From Parachlamydiaceae bacterium (GTDB lineage Bacteria; Chlamydiota; Chlamydiia; Chlamydiales; Parachlamydiaceae), in the NCBI GenBank assembly GCA_013817115.1, contig JACDDG010000018.1, positions 1 through 14,566 on the forward strand: DNA of 14,566 nucleotides. The letters run 5' to 3'. Both the position numbers and the translations under genes were made by a program. Each line of letters opens with the position of its first letter. Position 1 is the stretch's first letter. The notes beneath the pieces are model-generated. The model had not been told where the DNA came from and made no database searches. It was given only the letters and a program-made list of their open reading frames with translations. Below, one piece after another: positions 1-5,360 of this stretch.

Positions 1-33
1 GGTTTTAAATGGGCCATCGGCCCATTTTAAACC
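1..33 (-). terminator. Hairpin after the CorC-like gene, probable terminator
   Basis: A 15-nt arm (1-15) and its near-perfect reverse complement (19-33) enclose a 3-nt loop, with one mismatch. The core is GGGCC/GGCCC and the outer part is AT-rich. It begins 26 nt past the stop of the minus-strand CorC-like gene, where a Rho-independent terminator would be expected. The stretch that would hold the U-tract lies partly in the stem and partly outside the window, so the call is provisional. The near-symmetry would also allow bidirectional use. Confidence 0.5.
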
Positions 34-58
34 ACCGCGCGACTAGCAATTTGGGATA

Positions 59-1387
59 CTAGAATGCATTAATTGGCTTTATTCGAACCTTCTCGACAGA
101 CCGGTCATTTGAACTCAACACCTCCATCTCAAAGGTGTCGTGATGTATGACAAATCCTTTAGAAGGGATCGAGCCTGTGCAATGGTAGATATATCCACCG
201 ATTGTATCGTAATCTCCCTCTTGCGGGATTTCAATGCCCAATCTTTCTTCAGCATCTAATATACTTAGGCTTGCATCTACAGTCCACGTATGATCGGGAT
301 CTTCTTTAATGAGTTGCTCAACTTGATCGTATTCATCTGCAATATCGCCGACGATTGCTTCGAGTATATCTTCAATGCTAACTAACCCTTCTGTTCCTCC
401 GTACTCATCGACGACGATCGCTAAATGCACTTGCTGCTTGCGGAACTCTTGTAAAAGGTTGGAAATTTTTTTCGTTTCAGGAGTAAATAATGCAGGCTTA
501 CTGATTGATTCAACGGTAGTTTCAAGAATTGCTGTATCGTTATTGTTTCTTGCGTATTGCATGTACTTGCTGAGAACGTCTTTATACATTAGAATACCAA
601 CAATATTGTCGACAGTATTCTTGTAAATAGGAATGCGACTGTATCCTTCTTCCCCTAGCTGCTCAACAGCATCCTTAATCGAAGTGTCGGCAGGTAAACT
701 AAAAATTCGAATTCGAGGAACCATTACCTCACGTACAACTCGATCTCTAAAATTTAATACAGACTCAATTAATTGCATGTCATGTGAGCTAATGTCAGGA
801 CTGAGTTCAGCTTTATGAATAATCTCGATAATCTCTTGCTTTGCTTGTGTTGTTGGTTCTTGGAAATGATCAAAGTAGATTGTGCGAGAAAGTGACTGGG
901 ACAATTTTAGAAAAATAAAAGCAAGGGGGAAAGAGAGAAACATGTAAAGCGAGGCAAGGGGGGCGCATAGTCTAATAGCATTTTCAGGCATCTTTGTTCC
1001 GAAAATTCGGGGTAAAAAGTCTCCTAGGATAAATCCAGTAACAATAAATCCAAGGATGCTGAGAGTTATCCAAAAGATTGCAAATTCTTCTTGCGGCAGT
1101 GCGTCCAAGAAAAGCGAAGTATGAGATAAAAATAAGAAAGCGAAAAAAGCATAGCAAAAGCGAGTCACGTTCTGCGCGCATATTGTAGCAAAGAAAATTC
1201 CTTCAAACTCGTGTTTTGGAAAGAACATCATATGAAAGGAGCGATATAGAAAAAAGTGCTGTAAAGCTTCAAATTGTCTTTTGGATTCATAGCGATGTAG
1301 TCGACGCAAGGCTGTACTCAGGGCAGTCAGCAAAAAAGTCCCTACAAGAAAAAAAAGCGTCAGAAAGAAAAGAATGATAAGTAACAA
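59..1387 (-). CDS. CorC/HlyC-type membrane protein with CNNM (DUF21) and paired CBS domains
   Basis: This is an inner-membrane protein of the hemolysin C/CorC/CNNM family, usually linked to Mg2+/Co2+ resistance or transport; 'hemolysin' is a historical name. Of 442 residues, about 1-170 are hydrophobic with several membrane spans (CNNM/DUF21). A CBS pair lies at about 220-345 and includes VDEYGGTEGLVSIEDILEAI (326-345), the family's most recognisable motif. A CorC/HlyC C-terminal domain fills about 362-440. The start is TTG at 1387, chosen because a full AAGGAG lies 5 nt upstream and the next Met is residue 53, inside the membrane domain. The gene lies 66 nt downstream of ybeY, an adjacency also seen in Chlamydia (CT423-CT422, from memory), so co-transcription is likely. 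Family assignment is firm; the transported ion is not. Confidence 0.93.
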   Translation of the reverse strand: MLLIILFFLTLFFLVGTFLLTALSTALRRLHRYESKRQFEALQHFFLYRSFHMMFFPKHEFEGIFFATICAQNVTRFCYAFFAFLFLSHTSLFLDALPQEEFAIFWITLSILGFIVTGFILGDFLPRIFGTKMPENAIRLCAPLASLYMFLSFPLAFIFLKLSQSLSRTIYFDHFQEPTTQAKQEIIEIIHKAELSPDISSHDMQLIESVLNFRDRVVREVMVPRIRIFSLPADTSIKDAVEQLGEEGYSRIPIYKNTVDNIVGILMYKDVLSKYMQYARNNNDTAILETTVESISKPALFTPETKKISNLLQEFRKQQVHLAIVVDEYGGTEGLVSIEDILEAIVGDIADEYDQVEQLIKEDPDHTWTVDASLSILDAEERLGIEIPQEGDYDTIGGYIYHCTGSIPSKGFVIHHDTFEMEVLSSNDRSVEKVRIKPINAF

Positions 1388-1392
1388 GCTAG

Positions 1393-1398
1393 CTCCTT
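1393..1398 (-). promoter_or_regulatory. Ribosome binding site that fixes the TTG start of the CorC-like gene
   Basis: The minus strand reads AAGGAG here, five bases before a TTG codon at 1387. No ATG or GTG start nearby would keep the first transmembrane segment, so this site decides the start. Confidence 0.7.
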
Positions 1399-1453
1399 AG
1401 TTATACCTGCGCCGAGATGGCAAATTTTAACTTTTATGCATGTCAAGGTTCGT

Positions 1454-1909
1454 TCATTTCTTCTGGGTTAGCAGAAGTTTACGCTCGCGAAGGTTTTCCA
1501 TATGAAAATGCTCACGTTCACGCATCTTAATGCAATCCCCTTCGGCTATGTCATCGAACCCTAAAAGATGCATAAGGCCATGCACAACATAAAGAGTAAT
1601 TTCTTCATACAAGACGCCACCATGCTTTTTGACATAGTCAAAAGCAATTTCTGGGCAGACAAAGACCTCTCCTAATACACTATAAGGACTCCCACACTCG
1701 CTGTCAATTGGAAAGGAAATACAGTCTGTAACTGAAGGGTCATCGAAATACTCTGCGTGCAGAGAGCATATCCTCTTAGTTCCTACAAAGTGTACTGTGA
1801 CTTCGTGACAAGTGTGTCCTTGAGCGCGAATCACTTCTTTTGTGAGAACTTCAACGGCTTTAATGTCGATAGGATAACGTTTTTGGGTATTATAGACGTG
1901 GACTTCCAC
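1454..1909 (-). CDS. ybeY: YbeY endoribonuclease / rRNA maturation factor
   Basis: YbeY is a metal-dependent single-strand endoribonuclease used in 16S rRNA 3'-end maturation and ribosome quality control in the cytoplasm. The signature HGLMHLLGFDD is seen near residue 110, and TDCISFP, corresponding to the family's TDVLSFP, sits near residue 61. The canonical motif is H-x3-H-x5-H; here the third ligand position is Asp. I chose the GTG at 1909 (151 aa, normal size). The frame stays open to a TTG at 1978, but those extra 23 codons would be encoded inside an intrinsic terminator hairpin (1955-2000), and the text EVHVYNTQKRYP looks like a natural N-terminus. No good Shine-Dalgarno precedes the GTG. 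The neighbouring CorC gene downstream matches the chlamydial order. Confidence 0.9.
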   Translation of the reverse strand: MEVHVYNTQKRYPIDIKAVEVLTKEVIRAQGHTCHEVTVHFVGTKRICSLHAEYFDDPSVTDCISFPIDSECGSPYSVLGEVFVCPEIAFDYVKKHGGVLYEEITLYVVHGLMHLLGFDDIAEGDCIKMREREHFHMENLRERKLLLTQKK

Positions 1910-1954
1910 TATTTGGCTTTGGTTAAATCTTAGAGAATGATTTTTATAGAAAAA

Positions 1955-2000
1955 CCCAGCTTTCGCTTTAACCCTCAAAAGGGGTTTTACGAAAGCTGGG
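1955..2000 (-). terminator. Strong Rho-independent terminator behind the small basic protein genes
   Basis: Arms 1955-1965 (CCCAGCTTTCG) and 1990-2000 (CGAAAGCTGGG) pair perfectly over 11 bp. The loop contains a further short helix of about 6 bp (1970-1975 with 1981-1986). On the minus strand the hairpin is followed at once by TTTTTCTAT. It begins 37 nt after the stop at 2037 and ends transcription coming from the small-protein promoter. A second small hairpin (CCCTA/TAGGG, 2016-2029) lies between the stop codon and the terminator. Confidence 0.85.
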
Positions 2001-2036
2001 CTTTTACAATGGCATCCCTACAAGTAGGGTGAATAA

Positions 2037-2195
2037 TCAATTCACAGGGGTCTTAGGAAGGCCTGTAACGCGAGAATTTTTAGCCGAATTCCATCGTCCT
2101 AGTTTTTTGAGAACTTCAATGCGTTCAAAGCGCTTAAGAACATTGCGCTTTTTGGCAGTCTTGCTTGACTTGCCAAAACTTGGATGTTGAGACAT
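2037..2195 (-). CDS. Small basic protein of the Chlamydiae/Verrucomicrobia family (52 aa)
   Basis: The 52-residue product starts MSQHPSFGKSSKTAKKRNVL, continues with KRFERIEVLKKLGRW and ends VTGLPKTPVN. I recognise this pattern as the conserved 'small basic protein' family of Chlamydiae and Verrucomicrobia. It is rich in Lys/Arg, has no membrane segment and looks like an RNA- or ribosome-associated protein, although no function is established to my knowledge. The ATG at 2195 is preceded by AAGG, which overlaps the stop of the upstream small gene (9-nt gap), suggesting translational coupling. The gene is short enough to be missed by ORF callers with a length cutoff. It is followed by a strong terminator. 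Family call is fairly firm; the ribosomal role is inference. Confidence 0.85.
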   Translation of the reverse strand: MSQHPSFGKSSKTAKKRNVLKRFERIEVLKKLGRWNSAKNSRVTGLPKTPVN

Positions 2196-2204
2196 AGATT
2201 TACC

Positions 2205-2381
2205 TTATTTAATTTTTGGGATAAACGCCAATCCAGCAAGATCACCGGTTACGGCATTAGAATGTTCTTTATAACCGTTTGGCAATTTGTCAGCTATTGG
2301 ACCAGTTTTCTTTACTAAGCGTGCTTGGCGCTTACGTGGTGACTGTCCGCGGCGTTCGTTTTGTTTGCTAATCCGTACCAT
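2205..2381 (-). CDS. Small basic chlamydial protein (58 aa), first gene of the small-protein operon
   Basis: The 58-residue product begins MVRISKQNERRGQSPRKRQA, then has RLVKKTGPIADKLPNGYKEH and ends LAGLAFIPKIK. Its first half is strongly basic and its second half is neutral. It resembles the small hypothetical protein beside the MSQHPSFG-type gene upstream of ybeY in Chlamydia (CT421.1/CT421.2 region, from memory). No catalytic motif is visible; a nucleic-acid or ribosome association is inferred from charge and neighbours. The ATG at 2381 has a good GAGGAG 9 nt upstream. It is the first gene after a near-consensus promoter with a leader of about 110 nt, and the downstream gene starts 9 nt after its stop. 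The reading frame is certain; the function is unknown. Confidence 0.8.
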   Translation of the reverse strand: MVRISKQNERRGQSPRKRQARLVKKTGPIADKLPNGYKEHSNAVTGDLAGLAFIPKIK

Positions 2382-2492
2382 GTTTCTTTACTCCTCATAA
2401 AGCTAATTACTGCTGGCCACTCTCGCGGTCGTTGTGTGCATAAGAGGTAGGCCTCTTTTTTGCCTTAATTACAACCTTTTCATTTACGATAT
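2382..2492 (-). promoter_or_regulatory. Structured leader of the small basic protein operon
   Basis: This is the predicted 5' untranslated region between the promoter at 2499-2527 and the ATG at 2381. It contains a GC-containing hairpin (2442-2457, AAGAGG/CCTCTT) in its middle and the GAGGAG ribosome site at its end. A possible 12-codon leader frame (2441 to 2403, MHTTTARVASSN) starts directly after the hairpin, with GAGG about 10 nt upstream but buried in the stem. I recognise no known riboswitch or ribosomal-protein leader. The length and structure make autoregulation or attenuation possible but unproven. Confidence 0.35.
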
Positions 2493-2498
2493 TTCTTA

Positions 2499-2527
2499 AT
2501 TATATCGCTTCATTCATATGATGGCAA
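2499..2527 (-). promoter_or_regulatory. Near-consensus sigma-70-type promoter for the small basic protein operon
   Basis: On the minus strand the -35 box is TTGCCA (2522-2527, five of six matches to TTGACA), the spacer is exactly 17 nt, and the -10 box is TATAAT (2499-2504, perfect). Transcription would begin near 2492. It sits just past the stop of the TMEM14-like gene, where I see no terminator, so some read-through from upstream may add to expression. It is the best-scoring promoter in the window. Confidence 0.75.
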
Positions 2528-2530
2528 CTG

Positions 2531-2872
2531 TTAATTTTCGGTCTTAGTTTTGCCAATTTTACAGCATGCTACAGATGTACAACTTTCTTGTCGTAGGAGC
2601 CAGAGAAAAAGGACTAAACTAGCCAAAACGATGATCCCATTGGGGAAAAAGTTATGCGTTATAAAGAGCCTATAGCTGAAAAAAGATGCCATTAATGCAG
2701 TTAGTGCGAGGGTCGCGTAACCCGCGATGCGTCCTTTTTGCAAGCCCAAAAAAGCAAAAATAAGGGCCGTAACTGTTCCCATGATAAGTGACATGTTGCT
2801 GCCGGCTTTGAAATAACCTATGGCGCCGCCGATAAGGAGCAGCAGGGCGTAGAGTCCCATCGCGATGTTCAT
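2531..2872 (-). CDS. TMEM14/UPF0136-family small membrane protein
   Basis: This 113-residue protein has four predicted membrane segments (about 5-22, 27-44, 48-66 and 77-95). The N-terminal text GLYALLLLIGGAIGYFKAGS (6-25) is the glycine-rich signature of the TMEM14/UPF0136 family, whose bacterial role is not established. The C-terminal tail after the last helix contains three cysteines (98, 103 and 104) followed by a basic stretch, which I would not expect in the family core. The ATG at 2872 is preceded by AGAGG at 4 nt. It begins 7 nt after the stop of the hydrolase gene, so the two are probably co-transcribed. Family call is good; function is unknown. Confidence 0.8.
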   Translation of the reverse strand: MNIAMGLYALLLLIGGAIGYFKAGSNMSLIMGTVTALIFAFLGLQKGRIAGYATLALTALMASFFSYRLFITHNFFPNGIIVLASLVLFLWLLRQESCTSVACCKIGKTKTEN

Positions 2873-2879
2873 AAAACCT

Positions 2880-3626
2880 CTAATGATTAAATTGTTCGTT
2901 TAAAAAATTCTGCATCATTTGCCATGAGCGTTTTGCTGTGACAGGCTCATAAATAAGTCCATGTTTCGTGTCGTTGACTTCTGGGTTCATAAATGCATGC
3001 GCTGCTAAACCGTGAATCACCAGTTGCCAGTCTGCATTGGCGGTTGAAAACTCTTTCTCTATATTGACAAGATCTTCTTGTGAAACCATAGGGTCTTTGT
3101 ATCCATGCAGTAATAAAATAGCACCTTTTAAAGGTAATTTGGGAGGTTCAAGCTGAGCTGTTATGTCTCCGAGTTTACTTCCCAGAACCCCATGAAATGA
3201 AACTGCACCACGTAGATCTTCACCACTTCTAAAAAGTTCGATAGCTGCAAGTCCTCCAAAACAGAAACCGATAACGGAAATTTTGGTGGGATCAACTTCA
3301 GGATGATTCTTTATTTCCGTATAGGCCGCAACCATGCGTCGTCGAAGTTCTTTACGGTCAAGGAAAAGGGGTTGCATTAGGTTTCCGGCTTGTTCAGCGG
3401 TTGCTGCAGTGCGTCCTTCTCCATAAATGTCCGCTGCAAATCCCACATATCCAAGCTTTGCTAATTCATCTGCTTTATCGCGTGCGAACTGATCTTGGCC
3501 CATCCACGCATGTGCTACGATGACAGCTGGACGCTTTTTTGCGTCTGTTGTGGAAGATTCTTCCCTGGCCAGATAGCCATGACAAGTCAAATCTCCAACA
3601 CGATATTTTATATTTTCTGTCTTCAT
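2880..3626 (-). CDS. Dienelactone hydrolase family protein (alpha/beta hydrolase)
   Basis: The 248-residue cytoplasmic enzyme has an alpha/beta-hydrolase fold with the Cys-Asp-His triad typical of dienelactone hydrolases. The nucleophile Cys122 is in the elbow GFCFGG, Asp178 in LLLHGYKDPM, and His210 in HGLAAHAF. The usual motif around HAWMGQDQFARDKADELAKL (39-58) is also present. The true substrate is unlikely to be a dienelactone, since no aromatic-degradation genes are nearby; it is best called a DLH-family hydrolase. The frame stays open to 3728, but I start at the ATG at 3626 because AAAGGA lies 11 nt upstream, a promoter-like sequence lies at 3651-3680, and MKTENIKYRVGD is a natural family start. 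It heads a two-gene unit with the TMEM14-like gene. Confidence 0.9.
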   Translation of the reverse strand: MKTENIKYRVGDLTCHGYLAREESSTTDAKKRPAVIVAHAWMGQDQFARDKADELAKLGYVGFAADIYGEGRTAATAEQAGNLMQPLFLDRKELRRRMVAAYTEIKNHPEVDPTKISVIGFCFGGLAAIELFRSGEDLRGAVSFHGVLGSKLGDITAQLEPPKLPLKGAILLLHGYKDPMVSQEDLVNIEKEFSTANADWQLVIHGLAAHAFMNPEVNDTKHGLIYEPVTAKRSWQMMQNFLNEQFNH

Positions 3627-3650
3627 AAAGTGAAAGATCCTTTTTGTAGA

Positions 3651-3680
3651 ATTGTAGACAATTTTATTAGATTGGCACAA
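3651..3680 (-). promoter_or_regulatory. Candidate promoter of the hydrolase gene
   Basis: On the minus strand the -10 box is TACAAT (3651-3656, five of six). An 18-nt spacer separates it from a weak -35 TTGTGC (3675-3680). Transcription would start about 20 nt before the ATG at 3626. It lies within the upstream open part of the frame, which argues against the longer start at 3728. Confidence 0.5.
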
Positions 3681-3826
3681 ACAAAATTTTAGTTTGGGTA
3701 AAAGAAGAGGTGTATTTAAAAGAGCCACGATCGCATCAAGTAAAAAGTGAAGGCTTGCAACAGTGCTTGCAGAGATGCTATGTGTTTGGGGAGGATGGGA
3801 AAATTAAATTCTTGAGATCCGGCTGA

Positions 3827-3851
3827 TCAGTGCCCTGGGACAGGGCACTGA
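3827..3851 (-). terminator. Hairpin downstream of the permease gene, probable terminator
   Basis: An 11-bp perfect stem (TCAGTGCCCTG, 3827-3837, with CAGGGCACTGA, 3841-3851) encloses a 3-nt loop, beginning 22 nt after the permease stop. A T-rich stretch follows only after about 15 nt on the minus strand, so it is not a classical U-tract terminator. A second smaller inverted repeat, CACTG-AC-CAGTG (3852-3863), adjoins it and shares arm sequences, so alternative pairings are possible. Confidence 0.55.
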
Positions 3852-3873
3852 CACTGACCAGTGAAATTACTTA

Positions 3874-5169
3874 CTACGCAGTAGCCGGGCTTTTTTTAAT
3901 GTCTTCCAGCTTATACATGAGAACTCCTAAAGCCATTCCACCAATAAGTGGAGTTGCATACAAGATGCTTGGCAGTTTAATGATGCTGTAATAGATCAGG
4001 ACTCCACAGCATACAAAAGCAAGCAAGGTGAAAAGTATATGGGCAATTTTTTTCTGCTTCCAATAAACACCCAACACGGAAATTAGCGTCAAAGATAAAG
4101 CAGTTAAAATACCTAAACCTGTTAACGCGAACAGCACTTCAACGTCTTGGATAAAAGTAATCATTGCGAAAAGTGCTATTCCGTAGAATAGCGCCACGTT
4201 GTATGGGCGTTGGTAACGGTTAACATTAGTTAAAGCTTTATGGCCCAAAAATAACTTCTTGCTGGCTAACTGATTAAGGTTAGTGATGTTAGCAAGTGAA
4301 GCTCCCAAGATCGAATTGGCCCAACTTAGCAAGATCGCACAGGCAATCGCTAGTTGAAAAGCTGATTCAAAACTCGGAGTTAACCCTAAAAAGCGAGGAA
4401 ATTCAATTGCTCCAAAAGTAGCCAAGTTCTCAGCACCCATAATATACAGCACGCCTAGGTGAAACAAGAAGTACAGCGAAACAGTGATGAAAAATCCAGT
4501 CATGATAACCGAACCTACTTTCTGAGGTCCATCTTTTAAAAGACCGCCAATACTGCAGCATGTTTCAAATCCCCAGTAAGAAAAAAGCACTGTTGAAGCT
4601 GTCAAACCAATATTTCTTAAAGATGAAAGTTCAAAAGTCATGTCTTTATTGAAATAGAAAAACAAAAGACCAATGGCCATTATAAGGGGCGTGATTTTCA
4701 ACAGAGTTCCAATACTTTGAATTCGACTTAGCTTTTCTACGGGAATAAGGTTAATCGAAACATAGAAGGCAACAAGAATGAAATTGAAAACGAATGGGTA
4801 TTCATGAAAAAATTGAATCCCACTATTTTTGATGATTCCATCGCGTAAAACTGTCGATAAACTAGCGGCTGTTCCCATGTAACCTAAGAAAAATCCCCAT
4901 TGTGCAATGAAGCCGGCTAACGGAGAAATACCATCCGCACAATAGTTATAAAAGCCACCTTCACCAGGGAATAGTTGTCCTGCTTTGGAAATACACCAGA
5001 CGACCGGAAAAAGAAGTAAACCAATAAGTGGCCATCCCATGAAGCTAATGCTATCGGCTGTGGCAGTCATTGGGCCAACAGCGTACAGGATTCCAGCTCC
5101 CACCATGATATTAATACTCATCAGTACGGCGGCGAAGTAGGAGATTTTGCCTTGGCTTGCTTCGGTCAT
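3874..5169 (-). CDS. APC-superfamily amino acid permease
   Basis: This 431-residue inner-membrane transporter has about 12 hydrophobic segments. The first segment carries INIMVGAGILYAVGP (19-33), where GAGI is the unwound substrate-binding motif of APC transporters. The text FPGEGGFYNYCADGISPLAG (66-85) matches the conserved PEGG-Y region after TM2, and SYWGFETCCSIGG near residue 200 matches the TM6 F-GFE region. It most likely exchanges or imports amino acids, fitting an intracellular bacterium that scavenges host nutrients; the substrate cannot be read from sequence. The ATG at 5169 has AAAGGA 8 nt upstream and its own promoter. The frame ends in tandem stops (TAG TAA), followed by a hairpin, so it is a single-gene unit. 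Confidence 0.88.
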   Translation of the reverse strand: MTEASQGKISYFAAVLMSINIMVGAGILYAVGPMTATADSISFMGWPLIGLLLFPVVWCISKAGQLFPGEGGFYNYCADGISPLAGFIAQWGFFLGYMGTAASLSTVLRDGIIKNSGIQFFHEYPFVFNFILVAFYVSINLIPVEKLSRIQSIGTLLKITPLIMAIGLLFFYFNKDMTFELSSLRNIGLTASTVLFSYWGFETCCSIGGLLKDGPQKVGSVIMTGFFITVSLYFLFHLGVLYIMGAENLATFGAIEFPRFLGLTPSFESAFQLAIACAILLSWANSILGASLANITNLNQLASKKLFLGHKALTNVNRYQRPYNVALFYGIALFAMITFIQDVEVLFALTGLGILTALSLTLISVLGVYWKQKKIAHILFTLLAFVCCGVLIYYSIIKLPSILYATPLIGGMALGVLMYKLEDIKKSPATA

Positions 5170-5207
5170 AGGTGAAATCCTTTGTTAAAACAAATTTAAT
5201 ATACTTA

Positions 5208-5236
5208 ATTGTAGCAAAGTAGACTTTTCCACGCAA
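5208..5236 (-). promoter_or_regulatory. Candidate promoter of the permease gene
   Basis: On the minus strand TTGCGT (5231-5236) and TACAAT (5208-5213) are separated by 17 nt, giving a start site about 30 nt before the ATG at 5169. The -10 box is identical to that of the hydrolase promoter. The rest of the 191-nt gap up to the kinase stop at 5361 is AT-rich; I see no gene and no clear terminator for the kinase in it. Confidence 0.55.
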
Positions 5237-5360
5237 GCTATTAATTAAAATTTTGGCTAAGAGCATTTTTGTGATCAGCTTTTAACTTTTCACTATTAAT
5301 ACTTAAAAAACCTTTTTTCTTGTTTCCCTTGGCCAATACCTTAAAGTTCTCTCAGATCTT

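Noticed and set aside
1388..1453. Promoter in the ybeY-CorC gap based on TTGACA
   Set aside because: TTGACA is present on the minus strand but no -10 box sits at 16-18 nt, so the CorC gene is more likely read from upstream.
2442..2461. Hairpin plus T-run reading as a plus-strand terminator
   Set aside because: AAGAGG/CCTCTT followed by TTTT looks like a plus-strand terminator, but no plus-strand gene ends here. I treat it as part of the minus-strand leader.
3627..3728. Longer N-terminus of the hydrolase from an upstream start
   Set aside because: The extra 34 residues do not resemble the family, and a promoter-like element and ribosome site lie within them, so the ATG at 3626 is preferred.
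5280..5320. A-rich/T-rich run after the kinase stop as terminator
   Set aside because: AAAAAAGGTTTTTT would fold only with a tiny loop and no GC stem, so it is not supported as a terminator.
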